From Streptomyces armeniacus (lineage in GTDB: Bacteria; Actinomycetota; Actinomycetes; Streptomycetales; Streptomycetaceae), in NCBI RefSeq assembly GCF_003355155.1, contig NZ_CP031320.1:606369-670368 (forward strand): DNA of 64,000 bases. Direction: 5' to 3'. The position numbers were made by a program, and so were the translations under genes. This document shows, piece by piece, positions 57,765-64,000 of this stretch (the stretch's first letter is position 1; each line of letters opens with the position of its first letter). Under the pieces are notes generated by a model. That model saw only the letters and a list, made by a program, of their open reading frames with translations, made no database searches and had not been told where the DNA came from.

Positions 57765-58381
57765 GCGCCCATCGCCTCCGTCAGGTAGCGCCGTACGCGG
57801 AAGATCCGGCCGCGGACGGCGGAGTGACTGATGCCCACCGCCTTCGCGATGTCCTCGTACGGCAGTCCGTGCAGTTCACGCAGCACCCAGCAGGCGCGTT
57901 GGTCCGGGGGCAGCCGGGAGAGTACGCCGGACAGCTCCCGGAGTGCCACGGCCGCCTCGGCGGCCCGCACCGGTGACACCTCGTGCTCGGGGGCGGCCGG
58001 CTCCGGGACGGCGTCCAGATCCGTGCTGGGCCGCCGGGAACGCAGCTGGTTGAGACAGCGGTTGGTGACGATCCGGTACATCCAGGTGAGGAACGCGGAG
58101 TCGCCACGGAACTCCGGCAGCCTGCGCCACGCGCTGACGAAGGACTCCTGTACGGCGTCCTCGGCGTCGGCGCGGTCGCCGAGCAGCCGGTGTGCGAGCT
58201 GGAGGAGTACGGGGCTGTGGCGGCGTACGAGGACCTCGAAGGCGCTCTCGTCACCCTCCCCGGCGCGTACGGCCAGCAGCGCGTCGTCGTCGGGAACGGG
58301 CACCGTACGGTGCTGCCGGGCGCGCCCGTCCGGTGCGGGATCGTGCACCGTACGGGGGCCGCCGCCGTGGTCTTCCGGCAC
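57755..58381 (-). CDS. ECF-type RNA polymerase sigma factor
   Basis: 208 residues. Sigma region 2 is LLAVRAGEGDESAFEVLVRR, HRLLGDRADAEDAVQESFVS, AWRRLPEFRGDSAFLTWMYR. Region 4 is LSRLPPDQRACWVLRELHGL, PYEDIAKAVGISHSAVRGRI. There is no region 3, so it is ECF class. GTG 58381 follows GAGGAGG. It heads an operon with a zinc-motif anti-sigma/Asp23 fusion and a small Asp23 protein, and its upstream region carries a candidate self-recognised promoter shared with the divergent Asp23 gene. Confidence 0.92.
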   Translation of the reverse strand: MPEDHGGGPRTVHDPAPDGRARQHRTVPVPDDDALLAVRAGEGDESAFEVLVRRHSPVLLQLAHRLLGDRADAEDAVQESFVSAWRRLPEFRGDSAFLTWMYRIVTNRCLNQLRSRRPSTDLDAVPEPAAPEHEVSPVRAAEAAVALRELSGVLSRLPPDQRACWVLRELHGLPYEDIAKAVGISHSAVRGRIFRVRRYLTEAMGAWR

Positions 58382-58406
58382 GCACCGCCTCCTCTCACTC
58401 GCCCTC

Positions 58407-58523
58407 TTGGACACGCGGGGGAGCGCGTCGTCACGGGCGACGGCGTACGGGTACCCGCGAAAGTCCGTCCCTCGCGACGAATATCCGGATTCCGCGTGAC
58501 GCCCCGTGCACAGGCGTGTCCAA
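58407..58523. promoter_or_regulatory. Matched divergent promoters for the sigma operon and Asp23 gene
   Basis: On the plus strand TTGGACACGC begins at 58407 and CGTCACG at 58429. On the minus strand the same TTGGACACGC begins at 58523 (down to 58514) and CGTCACG at 58501 (down to 58495). In both, TTGGAC is separated from GTCACG by exactly 17 nt. CGTC-type -10 boxes are common in ECF promoters, so both are likely read by the sigma factor encoded here. Confidence 0.72.
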
Positions 58524-58630
58524 TCGGGTGTGAGGGAGAGCGCGTGAGGAGAGCGGACGCTCTGCGGACCGACGGCGGACGACCAGCGGACGATCGATGA
58601 CCGAGTGAGCAACGACGGAGGAGACCTCCC

Positions 58631-59125
58631 ATGGCGACCAGTACAGCTTCCCCCGGCGCCGCGAGCCCGAAGGTGCCGGCAGGCGACGCGGACGCCGGAA
58701 CGACGACCGTACGGGCGGGCTCGACGGGACCCGAGGAGCCGGCGGCGACGCGCGGCAGGACGTCCATCGCGGACGTCGTCGTGGTGAAGATCGCGGGCAT
58801 GGCGGCGCGCGAAGTGCCCGGCGTGCACGACATGGGCGGCGGCCTGTCCCGCACCCTGGGCGCCGTACGGGAGCGCGTGCCGGGCGGTCGGCCGAACGTC
58901 GGGCGCGGCGTGAAGGTCGAGGTCGGCGAGCGGCAGACGGCGCTCGACCTGGACCTGGTGGTGGAGTACGGCGTCCCGATCACCGATGTGGCGCGGGACG
59001 TGCGGGAGAACGTGATCGCGGCGGTGGAGCGGATGACCGGCCTCGAGGTCGTCGAGGTCAACGTCGCGATCGGCGACGTGCATCTTCCGGACGAGGACGA
59101 GAACGGGGAGCCGCGCGTGGAGTGA
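58631..59125 (+). CDS. Asp23/Gls24 family envelope stress protein
   Basis: 164 residues with a ~40-residue Ala/Gly/Thr-rich start. The Asp23 core is complete: TSIADVVVVKIAGMAAREVP, GVHDMG, VEVGERQTALDLDLVVEYGV, PITDVARDVRENVIAAVERM, TGLEVVEVNVAIGDVHLPDE. In firmicutes Asp23 coats the inner membrane and responds to alkaline or wall stress. It is divergent from the ECF operon with a matching promoter, so it is probably a sigma target. It begins with ATG 58631 after a GGAGGAGA ribosome site. Confidence 0.92.
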   Translation: MATSTASPGAASPKVPAGDADAGTTTVRAGSTGPEEPAATRGRTSIADVVVVKIAGMAAREVPGVHDMGGGLSRTLGAVRERVPGGRPNVGRGVKVEVGERQTALDLDLVVEYGVPITDVARDVRENVIAAVERMTGLEVVEVNVAIGDVHLPDEDENGEPRVE

Positions 59126-59289
59126 CGCGTACGGCGGACCGGCTGGGTACGGCGGTCTCCGTACGGCGTGCGGCGGGTTCCGTACGGCGTGCGGTGGTGC
59201 CTCCCGCAGGGCCGCGGCGTACGCGAGCGGCGTACGCCGTGCCGTTCCCCCGAGGATGGCGCTTCTGTGCAGGATCCGTGGCCGTGCCG

Positions 59290-59715
59290 TCAGACGGGTG
59301 CGAGAACCGCCCGTACGGTCTTGCCTCCGGTGGCGTGCGCGGTGACGTCCAGCCGCCGGCTGAGATGACGCACCAGCGCGATGCCCCGGCCCCCCTCCGA
59401 GTCGGCGCTCGCCGACCGGACCGCCGGCCGCCCCGGGCCGTCGTCGTACACCTCTATCGTGACGCTGCCCGCCGCCGTGCTGAGCCGCAGCCGGCAGCGA
59501 GCCCGGCCGTGCTGTGTGGCGTTGGTGACCAGCTCGGACACGATCAGCGTGGCCTCGTCCGTCCGCAGTGCCGCCTCCGGCGGCGTCCGGGACCCGGCCA
59601 GGAAACCGGCGGTCAGCCGCCGGGCCCAGCTGGCCGACACGTCCTGCCGTGGCAACGCGTACTCGACGCGTGCGGTGCGCCGCACCCCATGGGGTCTCGC
59701 GCGCATGATGTCCAC
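59290..59715 (-). CDS. RsbW-like ATP-binding (HATPase) protein
   Basis: 141 residues consisting of a single GHKL ATPase domain: N-box SELVTNATQHG, G1 VYDDGPGRP, G2 EGGRGIALVRHLSRRL. Such stand-alone proteins are numerous in Streptomyces and act as anti-sigma or anti-anti-sigma kinases. GTG 59715 has GAGGGGGA 6 nt upstream. It lies 164 nt beyond the Asp23 gene, convergent with it; a link to the nearby ECF sigma is possible but ECF factors do not normally use this type. Confidence 0.88.
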   Translation of the reverse strand: MDIMRARPHGVRRTARVEYALPRQDVSASWARRLTAGFLAGSRTPPEAALRTDEATLIVSELVTNATQHGRARCRLRLSTAAGSVTIEVYDDGPGRPAVRSASADSEGGRGIALVRHLSRRLDVTAHATGGKTVRAVLAPV

Positions 59716-60044
59716 TCCCCCTCCGCCACTGTGACGGTTCCCCGTATACGCAACCGGTCATTCCCGCTGGGGCGTTGACCAACCTCTTTCCGGCTACTTG
59801 GTGGTACGGGTCACCCGGATTCGCCCGTTCGATGCCCGCTGTCGGCCCGCTTTTCGCCCGCGCGTCAGGCCGTACGCGGTGCCGCGCTCCGGACCGTACG
59901 CGGGGCCGCGCCCGCGCGCGCCGGGCGCCCCCGCCACCGCCCGCCACCGCCCGCCACCGCCCGGCTCCGAGCGGCGGATGCCCGGCGTCGCTGGCATGCT
60001 GAGAAGTGCTCGACGGTTCCACACCTCAGCGGAGGAGCATCACC
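59716..60044. other. Divergent intergenic region with 10-bp tandem repeats
   Basis: A 329-bp gap between the HATPase gene and the VOC gene. It contains three identical 10-bp units CCGCCACCGC (59931-59960) and a 10-mer CTGGCATGCT (59991-60000) that also occurs in the sulfur leader promoter (60961-60970). No gene is seen. Confidence 0.6.
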
Positions 60045-60839
60045 ATGCTCACCACCAGGTTCGTTCCGGGGGCCCCGATCTGGCTCGACCTCGGAGCGCA
60101 TGACATCGAGGCGGCGGCCGGCTTCTACAGCAGGCTGTTCGGCTGGGAATTCGCGTCCCAGGGCGCGGAGGCGGGCGGCTACGGGCTGTTCCAGCTCGAC
60201 GGGAAGACCGTCGCGGCCGTCGGCCCGCTCACCGAGGACGCCGTGGAGCCCTCCTGGGACCTGTACTTCCACACGGACGACGCCGACGCCACCACCACCG
60301 CGGTGGAACAGGCGGGCGGCTCCGTACGGTTCGCGCCGTTCGACGTTTTCGCGCTCGGCCGCATGGCCGGATTCACGGACCCTACGGGTGCCGATTTCTC
60401 CGTGTGGCAGCCGGGGAAGAACCGGGGCCTGGACGCGGTCAACGACCCCAACACGCTGTGCTGGACGGAGCTTTACACCTCCGACGCCGCCGAGGCACGG
60501 CTGTTCTACTCCTCCGTGTTCCGCTGGGACTTCGAGGACACGCTGATGGGCGACGACGTCACGTACACGGTGGTGTCGCCGTCCGGCGGCGGCCAGGCCG
60601 CGGCGCACGGCGGGATCCTGCAGCTGCCGGAGGAGAACCTGGCGGTCGGTACGCCCTCGCACTGGCACCCGTACTTCGAGGTGCGGGACTGCGACGCCAC
60701 CGTCGCGGAGGCCACGGCGCAGGGCGCGGAGGTGACGATCCCGGCGATGGACATGGAGGGGGTCGGGCGCATGGCCATGTTCACCGACCCGGGCGGCGCC
60801 CCGTTCGCCGTGATCACCAGCGTGGAGCCCACCGGCTAG
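60045..60839 (+). CDS. Double-VOC (glyoxalase-fold) protein
   Basis: 264 residues with two VOC modules: the first starts GAPIWLDLGAHDIEAAAGFY, SRLFGWEF and the second LCWTELYTSDAAEARLFYSS, VFRWDFED. Each ends with FTDPTGADFSVWQ- or MFTDPGGAPFAVI-like strands. Such proteins in Streptomyces are often annotated as hydroxylases or bleomycin-resistance-like; activity unknown. ATG 60045 has GGAGGAG 7 nt upstream, better than an upstream in-frame start. Confidence 0.87.
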   Translation: MLTTRFVPGAPIWLDLGAHDIEAAAGFYSRLFGWEFASQGAEAGGYGLFQLDGKTVAAVGPLTEDAVEPSWDLYFHTDDADATTTAVEQAGGSVRFAPFDVFALGRMAGFTDPTGADFSVWQPGKNRGLDAVNDPNTLCWTELYTSDAAEARLFYSSVFRWDFEDTLMGDDVTYTVVSPSGGGQAAAHGGILQLPEENLAVGTPSHWHPYFEVRDCDATVAEATAQGAEVTIPAMDMEGVGRMAMFTDPGGAPFAVITSVEPTG

Positions 60840-60940
60840 AAACACGGGCACAACGCGGGTCCGTACCGGGGGAGTCGGGGCGCGCGGGATTCTCCGGACG
60901 GGCCCCTTTTCCCGAATGGCGAGATGCCCGGCGCAATTCG

Positions 60941-60970
60941 TTGACGGTCGCGCGGAACTGCTGGCATGCT
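60941..60970 (+). promoter_or_regulatory. Promoter for a leaderless sulfur leader peptide
   Basis: TTGACG (60941-60946), an 18-nt spacer and CATGCT (60965-60970) place the start of transcription at about 60977-60978, which is the GTG of the leader peptide. This predicts a leaderless message. Confidence 0.65.
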
Positions 60971-60977
60971 CACTTCC

Positions 60978-61061
60978 GTGAGTCAAGCCGAGGTTCTCGT
61001 ATCGCGTCTGCACGTCGATCTGCGACGTCACGCCAGCGCCATTTGTGCCGCTGGCCGCTGA
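60978..61061 (+). CDS. Leader peptide upstream of sulfonate uptake operon
   Basis: 27 residues from GTG 60978 (an in-frame ATG lies at 60966). The peptide contains LVSRLHVDLRRHASAICAAG, with the LVSRLHVDL...ASAIC pattern found in the putative leader peptides that precede cysteine/sulfonate genes in Streptomyces. A Cys codon lies near the end, and a hairpin ACGGCC/GGCCGT follows (61145-61162), allowing attenuation by cysteinyl-tRNA supply. The 269-nt stretch after it, up to ssuE, shows no other gene. Confidence 0.85.
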   Translation: MSQAEVLVSRLHVDLRRHASAICAAGR

Positions 61062-61330
61062 ACCCTGCGCCACGCCCAGCCACTTCTCGTTGAGCCCCCG
61101 GTGTCCACCGCGTACGGCTCCATGACCGCTGCGGCAAGGCGGTAACGGCCCTCTGCGGCCGTGCCGTTCCACCGTCACCGCTTTCTTGTCCCGCGTGCCG
61201 TCACGCATTTCCCACGGCCCCTTTTCGTGTGCGCCGTGCGCGTCGCGCGTGCCGCTTTCCGCGGGAATTCCGAAACGCCGCCCCGCACCCTCCCCTGCCC
61301 TTTTCCGCATTCACACCGTGGAGTCTCCGT

Positions 61331-61882
61331 ATGACCTCCCTGCTCGCCGTATCCGGAAGTCCGTCCCCTCTGTCGCGCACCGCGCTGGTCGCGGGCCACG
61401 CCCTGGAGCGGCTGTCCGCCGGCGGCTTCGACGCCGCCCACCTCGCCGTACGCGATCTGCCCGCCGCCGAGTTGCTGGCCGGCCGCGCCGAGGCGCCCGA
61501 ACTGCGCTCCGCGCTGGACCGGGTGGCCGCCGCCGACGGCCTCATCGTGGCCTCGCCCGTGTACAAGGCCTCGTACACGGGGCTGCTCAAGGGCTTCCTC
61601 GACCTGCTGCCGCAGGCCGGGCTGGCGGGGAAGACCGTACTGCCGCTGGTCACCGGCGGCAGCCTGGCGCACGTCCTCGCCATCGACTACGCCCTGCGGC
61701 CCGTGCTGTCCGCGCTCCGCGCACGGCACGTCGTCAACGGCTGCTACCTGCTGGACAGTTCGATCCAGCGCGGCCCGGACGGGCAGGTCGCGCTGGCGCC
61801 GGAGGCGGAGCTGAGGCTGTTCGAGGGCGTCGAGGAGTTCGTGGCATCCCTCCCGGCCGCACCGGTGGTGTCCCGTGCGTGA
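61331..61882 (+). CDS. ssuE: NADPH-dependent FMN reductase SsuE
   Basis: 183-residue flavodoxin-fold reductase. The FMN phosphate loop is AVSGSPSPLSRTA, with ASPVYKASYTGLLKGFLDLL and TGGSLAHVLAIDY as family signatures. It supplies FMNH2 to an alkanesulfonate monooxygenase, which is not in the window. The gene leads the sulfur operon and its end overlaps the binding-protein gene by 8 nt. ATG 61331 follows GTGGAG. Confidence 0.92.
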   Translation: MTSLLAVSGSPSPLSRTALVAGHALERLSAGGFDAAHLAVRDLPAAELLAGRAEAPELRSALDRVAAADGLIVASPVYKASYTGLLKGFLDLLPQAGLAGKTVLPLVTGGSLAHVLAIDYALRPVLSALRARHVVNGCYLLDSSIQRGPDGQVALAPEAELRLFEGVEEFVASLPAAPVVSRA

Positions 61883-62960
61883 CAGCCGTGACGCGCCCGC
61901 CCGTAACGCCCCCGCGAGCAGGCGGTCGTTCCTCGCCCTCACCGGTGCCGCCGCTCTCACCGGTGCCGCCGCGCTCGGCGCCGCCGGCTGCGGCAGCGCC
62001 GCGGGCAGGGGCGGCGCGAAGACCGACACCGTCCGCTACCAGGGCTGGGCCGGGCAGGTCACTCCGCCCGAACTCGCCGCCGACCTGGGCTATCTGGAGG
62101 GCGTGAAGCTGGAGTGGGTCGGCAACACGATCAGCGGCCCGCAGGACATCCAGACCGCCGCCACGGGCGAGACCGACGTCGGCGGCGCCTTCAACGGCGC
62201 CGTCGTCAAGCTCGCCGCAGGCGGCGCCCCGATCACCGCCGTCATCAGCTACTACGGCACGGACAAGGAGTCGTACAACGGCTTCTACGCCGACGCCGAC
62301 GGCCCTCTCCGCACCGCCCGCGACCTCAAGGGCGAGAAGGTCGGCATGAACACCCTCGGCGGCCACGCCGAAGCCGTCCTCGACGTCTACCTCCGCGGCA
62401 AGGGACTCTCCGGCAAGGAGGCCGGGCAGGTCCAGCCGCTCGTCGTCCCGCCGGTGAACGCCGAACAGTCCCTGCGGCAGGGCCAGATCGGCGTCGCCGC
62501 GCTCAGCGGCGTCCTGCGCGACAAGGCGCGCGAACGGGGCGGGCTGCGCGAGCTGTTCAACGACTACGCGCTCCTCGGCGCGTTCAGCGCGGGCACGTAC
62601 GTGATCGCCGACCGCTTCCTCGACCGCAACCCCGACACCGCCCGCGCCTTCGTGACGGGCGTGGCCAGGGCCGTCGAGTGGTCGCGTGCGACGCCCCGCG
62701 AGGAGGTCGTCGCCCGCATGACGGAGATCGTCAAGCGCCGGAAGCGGAACGAGGACGCCGCGCCGCTGCGGTACTGGCGGTCGTACGGAGTGGCCGGCAC
62801 GGGCGGCCGTATCGCCGAGAAGGAGCTGGCGTTCTGGGCCGACTGGCTCGCGGACCGCGGCGACATCGAACGGGACGCCGTACGGGTCTCCGGCATCTAC
62901 AGCAACGAGTTCAACGGCTACCGCGCGGCGCGCGGACGGAAAGGAAAGGGAGCCCGTTGA
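61875..62960 (+). CDS. ssuA: Aliphatic sulfonate ABC transporter, substrate-binding lipoprotein
   Basis: 361 residues. The N-terminus has a Tat-type SRRSFLAL and a lipobox ending GAAGCGS, so it is a lipidated binding protein on the outer membrane face. The type II periplasmic fold follows (VRYQGWAGQVTPPELAADLG, YLEGVKLEWVG, GVARAVEWSRATPREEVV). It binds sulfonate, taurine or a related anion. GTG 61875 overlaps the ssuE end. The symbol is by operon context and resemblance to SsuA/TauA/NrtA proteins. Confidence 0.85.
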   Translation: MRDSRDAPARNAPASRRSFLALTGAAALTGAAALGAAGCGSAAGRGGAKTDTVRYQGWAGQVTPPELAADLGYLEGVKLEWVGNTISGPQDIQTAATGETDVGGAFNGAVVKLAAGGAPITAVISYYGTDKESYNGFYADADGPLRTARDLKGEKVGMNTLGGHAEAVLDVYLRGKGLSGKEAGQVQPLVVPPVNAEQSLRQGQIGVAALSGVLRDKARERGGLRELFNDYALLGAFSAGTYVIADRFLDRNPDTARAFVTGVARAVEWSRATPREEVVARMTEIVKRRKRNEDAAPLRYWRSYGVAGTGGRIAEKELAFWADWLADRGDIERDAVRVSGIYSNEFNGYRAARGRKGKGAR

Positions 62961-63826
62961 CCAGCCCGGCCACCACGACGGAAACGACCACCACGGAAAC
63001 GACCGGCACGGAGAAGACCAACCCCAAGCTCAGCCTCCGCGGCGTCGGCAAGACCTTCCCCGCACGCGGCAAACGCCCCCCGTCCACCGCCCTCGGCTCC
63101 GTCGACCTCGACGTCGCACCGGGCGAGTTCGCCGTCATCGTCGGCCCCAGCGGCTGCGGCAAGTCGACGCTGCTCGACCTCCTCGGCGGCCTCGGTGAAC
63201 CGACCTCCGGGCGCATCCTGCTCGACGGCCGGCCGCTGACCGGGCCCGGCCTGGACCGCGGCATCGTCTTCCAGCAGTACGCGCTGCTGCCGTGGCGTAC
63301 GGCACTCGGCAACGTCGCGTTCGGCCTCGAGGCCACCGGCGTGCCCCGGCGCGAACGGGCGGCGCGCGCCCGGGAGTTCCTCGACCTCGTCGGGCTGGCC
63401 GGCTTCGCGGACCGGCATCCGCAGGAGCTGTCCGGCGGGATGAAGCAGCGCGTCGCCATCGCCCGCAGCCTGGCGTACGACCCTGACGTGCTGCTGATGG
63501 ACGAGCCGTTCGCCGCGCTCGACGCGCAGACCCGGGAGTCGCTCCAGGACGAGCTGTTGCGGATCTGGGAGCGGACCGGCAAGACCGTCGTGTTCATCAC
63601 CCACGGCATCGACGAGGCCGTGTACCTCGGGCAGCGCGTCGCCGTGCTGACCTCGCGCCCCGGACGCGTGAAGGAAGTCGTACGGATCGGTCTGGAGGCC
63701 CGTACGAGCGTGCAGGACCTGCGGTCCAGCCCCGAGTTCGCCGCGTACCGGCACCGCATCTGGGACCTGCTGCGCGACGAGGTCACCCGCGCGCAGGAGC
63801 AGGAGAAGGAGGAGATCGCGCCATGA
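62957..63826 (+). CDS. ssuB: Sulfonate ABC transporter ATP-binding protein
   Basis: 289 residues. Walker A VGPSGCGKSTLL, Q-loop FQQYALLPWRT, signature LSGGMKQRVAIARSL, Walker B VLLMDEPFAALDAQTRE and H-loop VFITHGIDEAVYL are all present. The N-terminal ~25 residues are Thr/Glu-rich. TTG 62957 overlaps the stop of the binding-protein gene and has AAGGAAAGGGAG upstream. It energises the permease encoded next. Confidence 0.93.
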   Translation: MTSPATTTETTTTETTGTEKTNPKLSLRGVGKTFPARGKRPPSTALGSVDLDVAPGEFAVIVGPSGCGKSTLLDLLGGLGEPTSGRILLDGRPLTGPGLDRGIVFQQYALLPWRTALGNVAFGLEATGVPRRERAARAREFLDLVGLAGFADRHPQELSGGMKQRVAIARSLAYDPDVLLMDEPFAALDAQTRESLQDELLRIWERTGKTVVFITHGIDEAVYLGQRVAVLTSRPGRVKEVVRIGLEARTSVQDLRSSPEFAAYRHRIWDLLRDEVTRAQEQEKEEIAP

Positions 63827-64000
63827 GCGTCACCACGCAGACGAAGGCCCTGACGGTGCGCGCCGTGCTCGCGCACGCCGGAGCGGGCGGCGTACGCGGC
63901 CCGCTGGCGCGGCTCGCGCGCGGCGCCGGGCGGTTCCTGCTGGCGCTGCTGACCCGTACGGGCGCGGTGCTCCTGCTGCTCGCGCTGTGGGAGGTGGCGC
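63823..64000 (+). CDS. ssuC: Sulfonate ABC transporter permease, 3' cut by window end
   Basis: Only the first 59 codons are present. ATG 63823 overlaps the ATPase stop (ATGA). The visible part has a variable soluble start (MSVTTQTKALTVRAVLAHAG) and the beginning of the first TM segment (TRTGAVLLLLALWEVA), matching SsuC-type permeases. The rest lies outside the window. Confidence 0.82.
   Translation, partial: MSVTTQTKALTVRAVLAHAGAGGVRGPLARLARGAGRFLLALLTRTGAVLLLLALWEVA

Noticed and set aside
59290..59715. RsbW-like protein as the anti-sigma factor of the ECF gene
   Set aside because: ECF factors use ZAS or membrane anti-sigmas. The overlapping 252-residue gene with Hx3Cx2C is the better candidate, and the HATPase gene is convergent and separate.

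Overview
The window is high-GC DNA (third codon positions almost all G or C, frequent GTG starts, GTACGG-rich codons) with a gene content and order typical of the chromosome of a Streptomyces or close relative. Genus-level evidence includes mycothiol- and F420-linked enzymes, a bacterial proteasome activator, PASTA-type Ser/Thr kinases, a SpoIIE-type phosphatase, GlxA-like regulators and REP-like AGCCCGTCCGGCGTTTGAGGAC elements. The first 29 bases are not genomic: they match the Illumina Nextera Read-2 transposase adaptor, so the window begins at a contig end and the first gene (moeA-like) is cut there.

Layout. 0-11 kb: molybdopterin molybdotransferase end, a TrkA-N potassium channel, a quinone oxidoreductase, a Pro-rich wall protein, the proteasome activator Bpa, two divergent Ser/Thr kinases (one PASTA type), a small-molecule phosphotransferase, a PPOX-fold protein and a LuxR-type response regulator. 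11-15.5 kb: the bkdABC operon for the E1 alpha, E1 beta and E2 subunits of a branched-chain 2-oxoacid dehydrogenase. 15.5-36.7 kb: a GlxA-type regulator and its DJ-1-like neighbour, a GntR regulator coupled to an MFS exporter, a mycothiol-dependent isomerase-like protein, a nitrilase-family hydrolase, a LURP-one protein, a thioredoxin-NHL protein, an ArsR-like repressor, M18 aminopeptidase, acyl-CoA dehydrogenase, SseB, an LLM oxidoreductase, pirin, the SpoIIE phosphatase and aspS. 36.7-42 kb: a gene remnant, a PLP enzyme, secreted/lipoproteins, GNAT and metG. Several convergent gene pairs are separated by long perfect hairpins.

42-54.5 kb is accessory in character: an FtsX-type permease without its ATPase, a secreted alpha/beta hydrolase, a putative RiPP-type locus (a 21-residue peptide, a candidate attenuator, a SpaB_C-domain protein and a fused E1-like/YcaO-like protein whose YcaO glutamates look lost), a lipoprotein, an HTH-Clp_N regulator with a doubled operator, and a TetR/hydrolase pair. 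This stretch is full of short tandem repeats inside and between genes.

54-64 kb: a PhoX phosphatase behind a three-unit PHO box; an ECF sigma factor operon with a zinc-anti-sigma-motif/Asp23 fusion and a small Asp23-like protein, divergent from an Asp23 gene, where both promoters share TTGGACACGC and CGTCACG at identical spacing; an RsbW-like ATPase; a double-VOC protein; and a sulfonate uptake operon (ssuE, binding protein, ATPase, permease cut by the window end) preceded by a short leader peptide that looks leaderless.

The best candidates for something undescribed are the peptide/SpaB_C/degenerate-YcaO locus (46.7-50.5 kb) and the self-contained ECF-ZAS-Asp23 circuit (56.6-59.1 kb). All calls come from reading the sequence; no database search was run.
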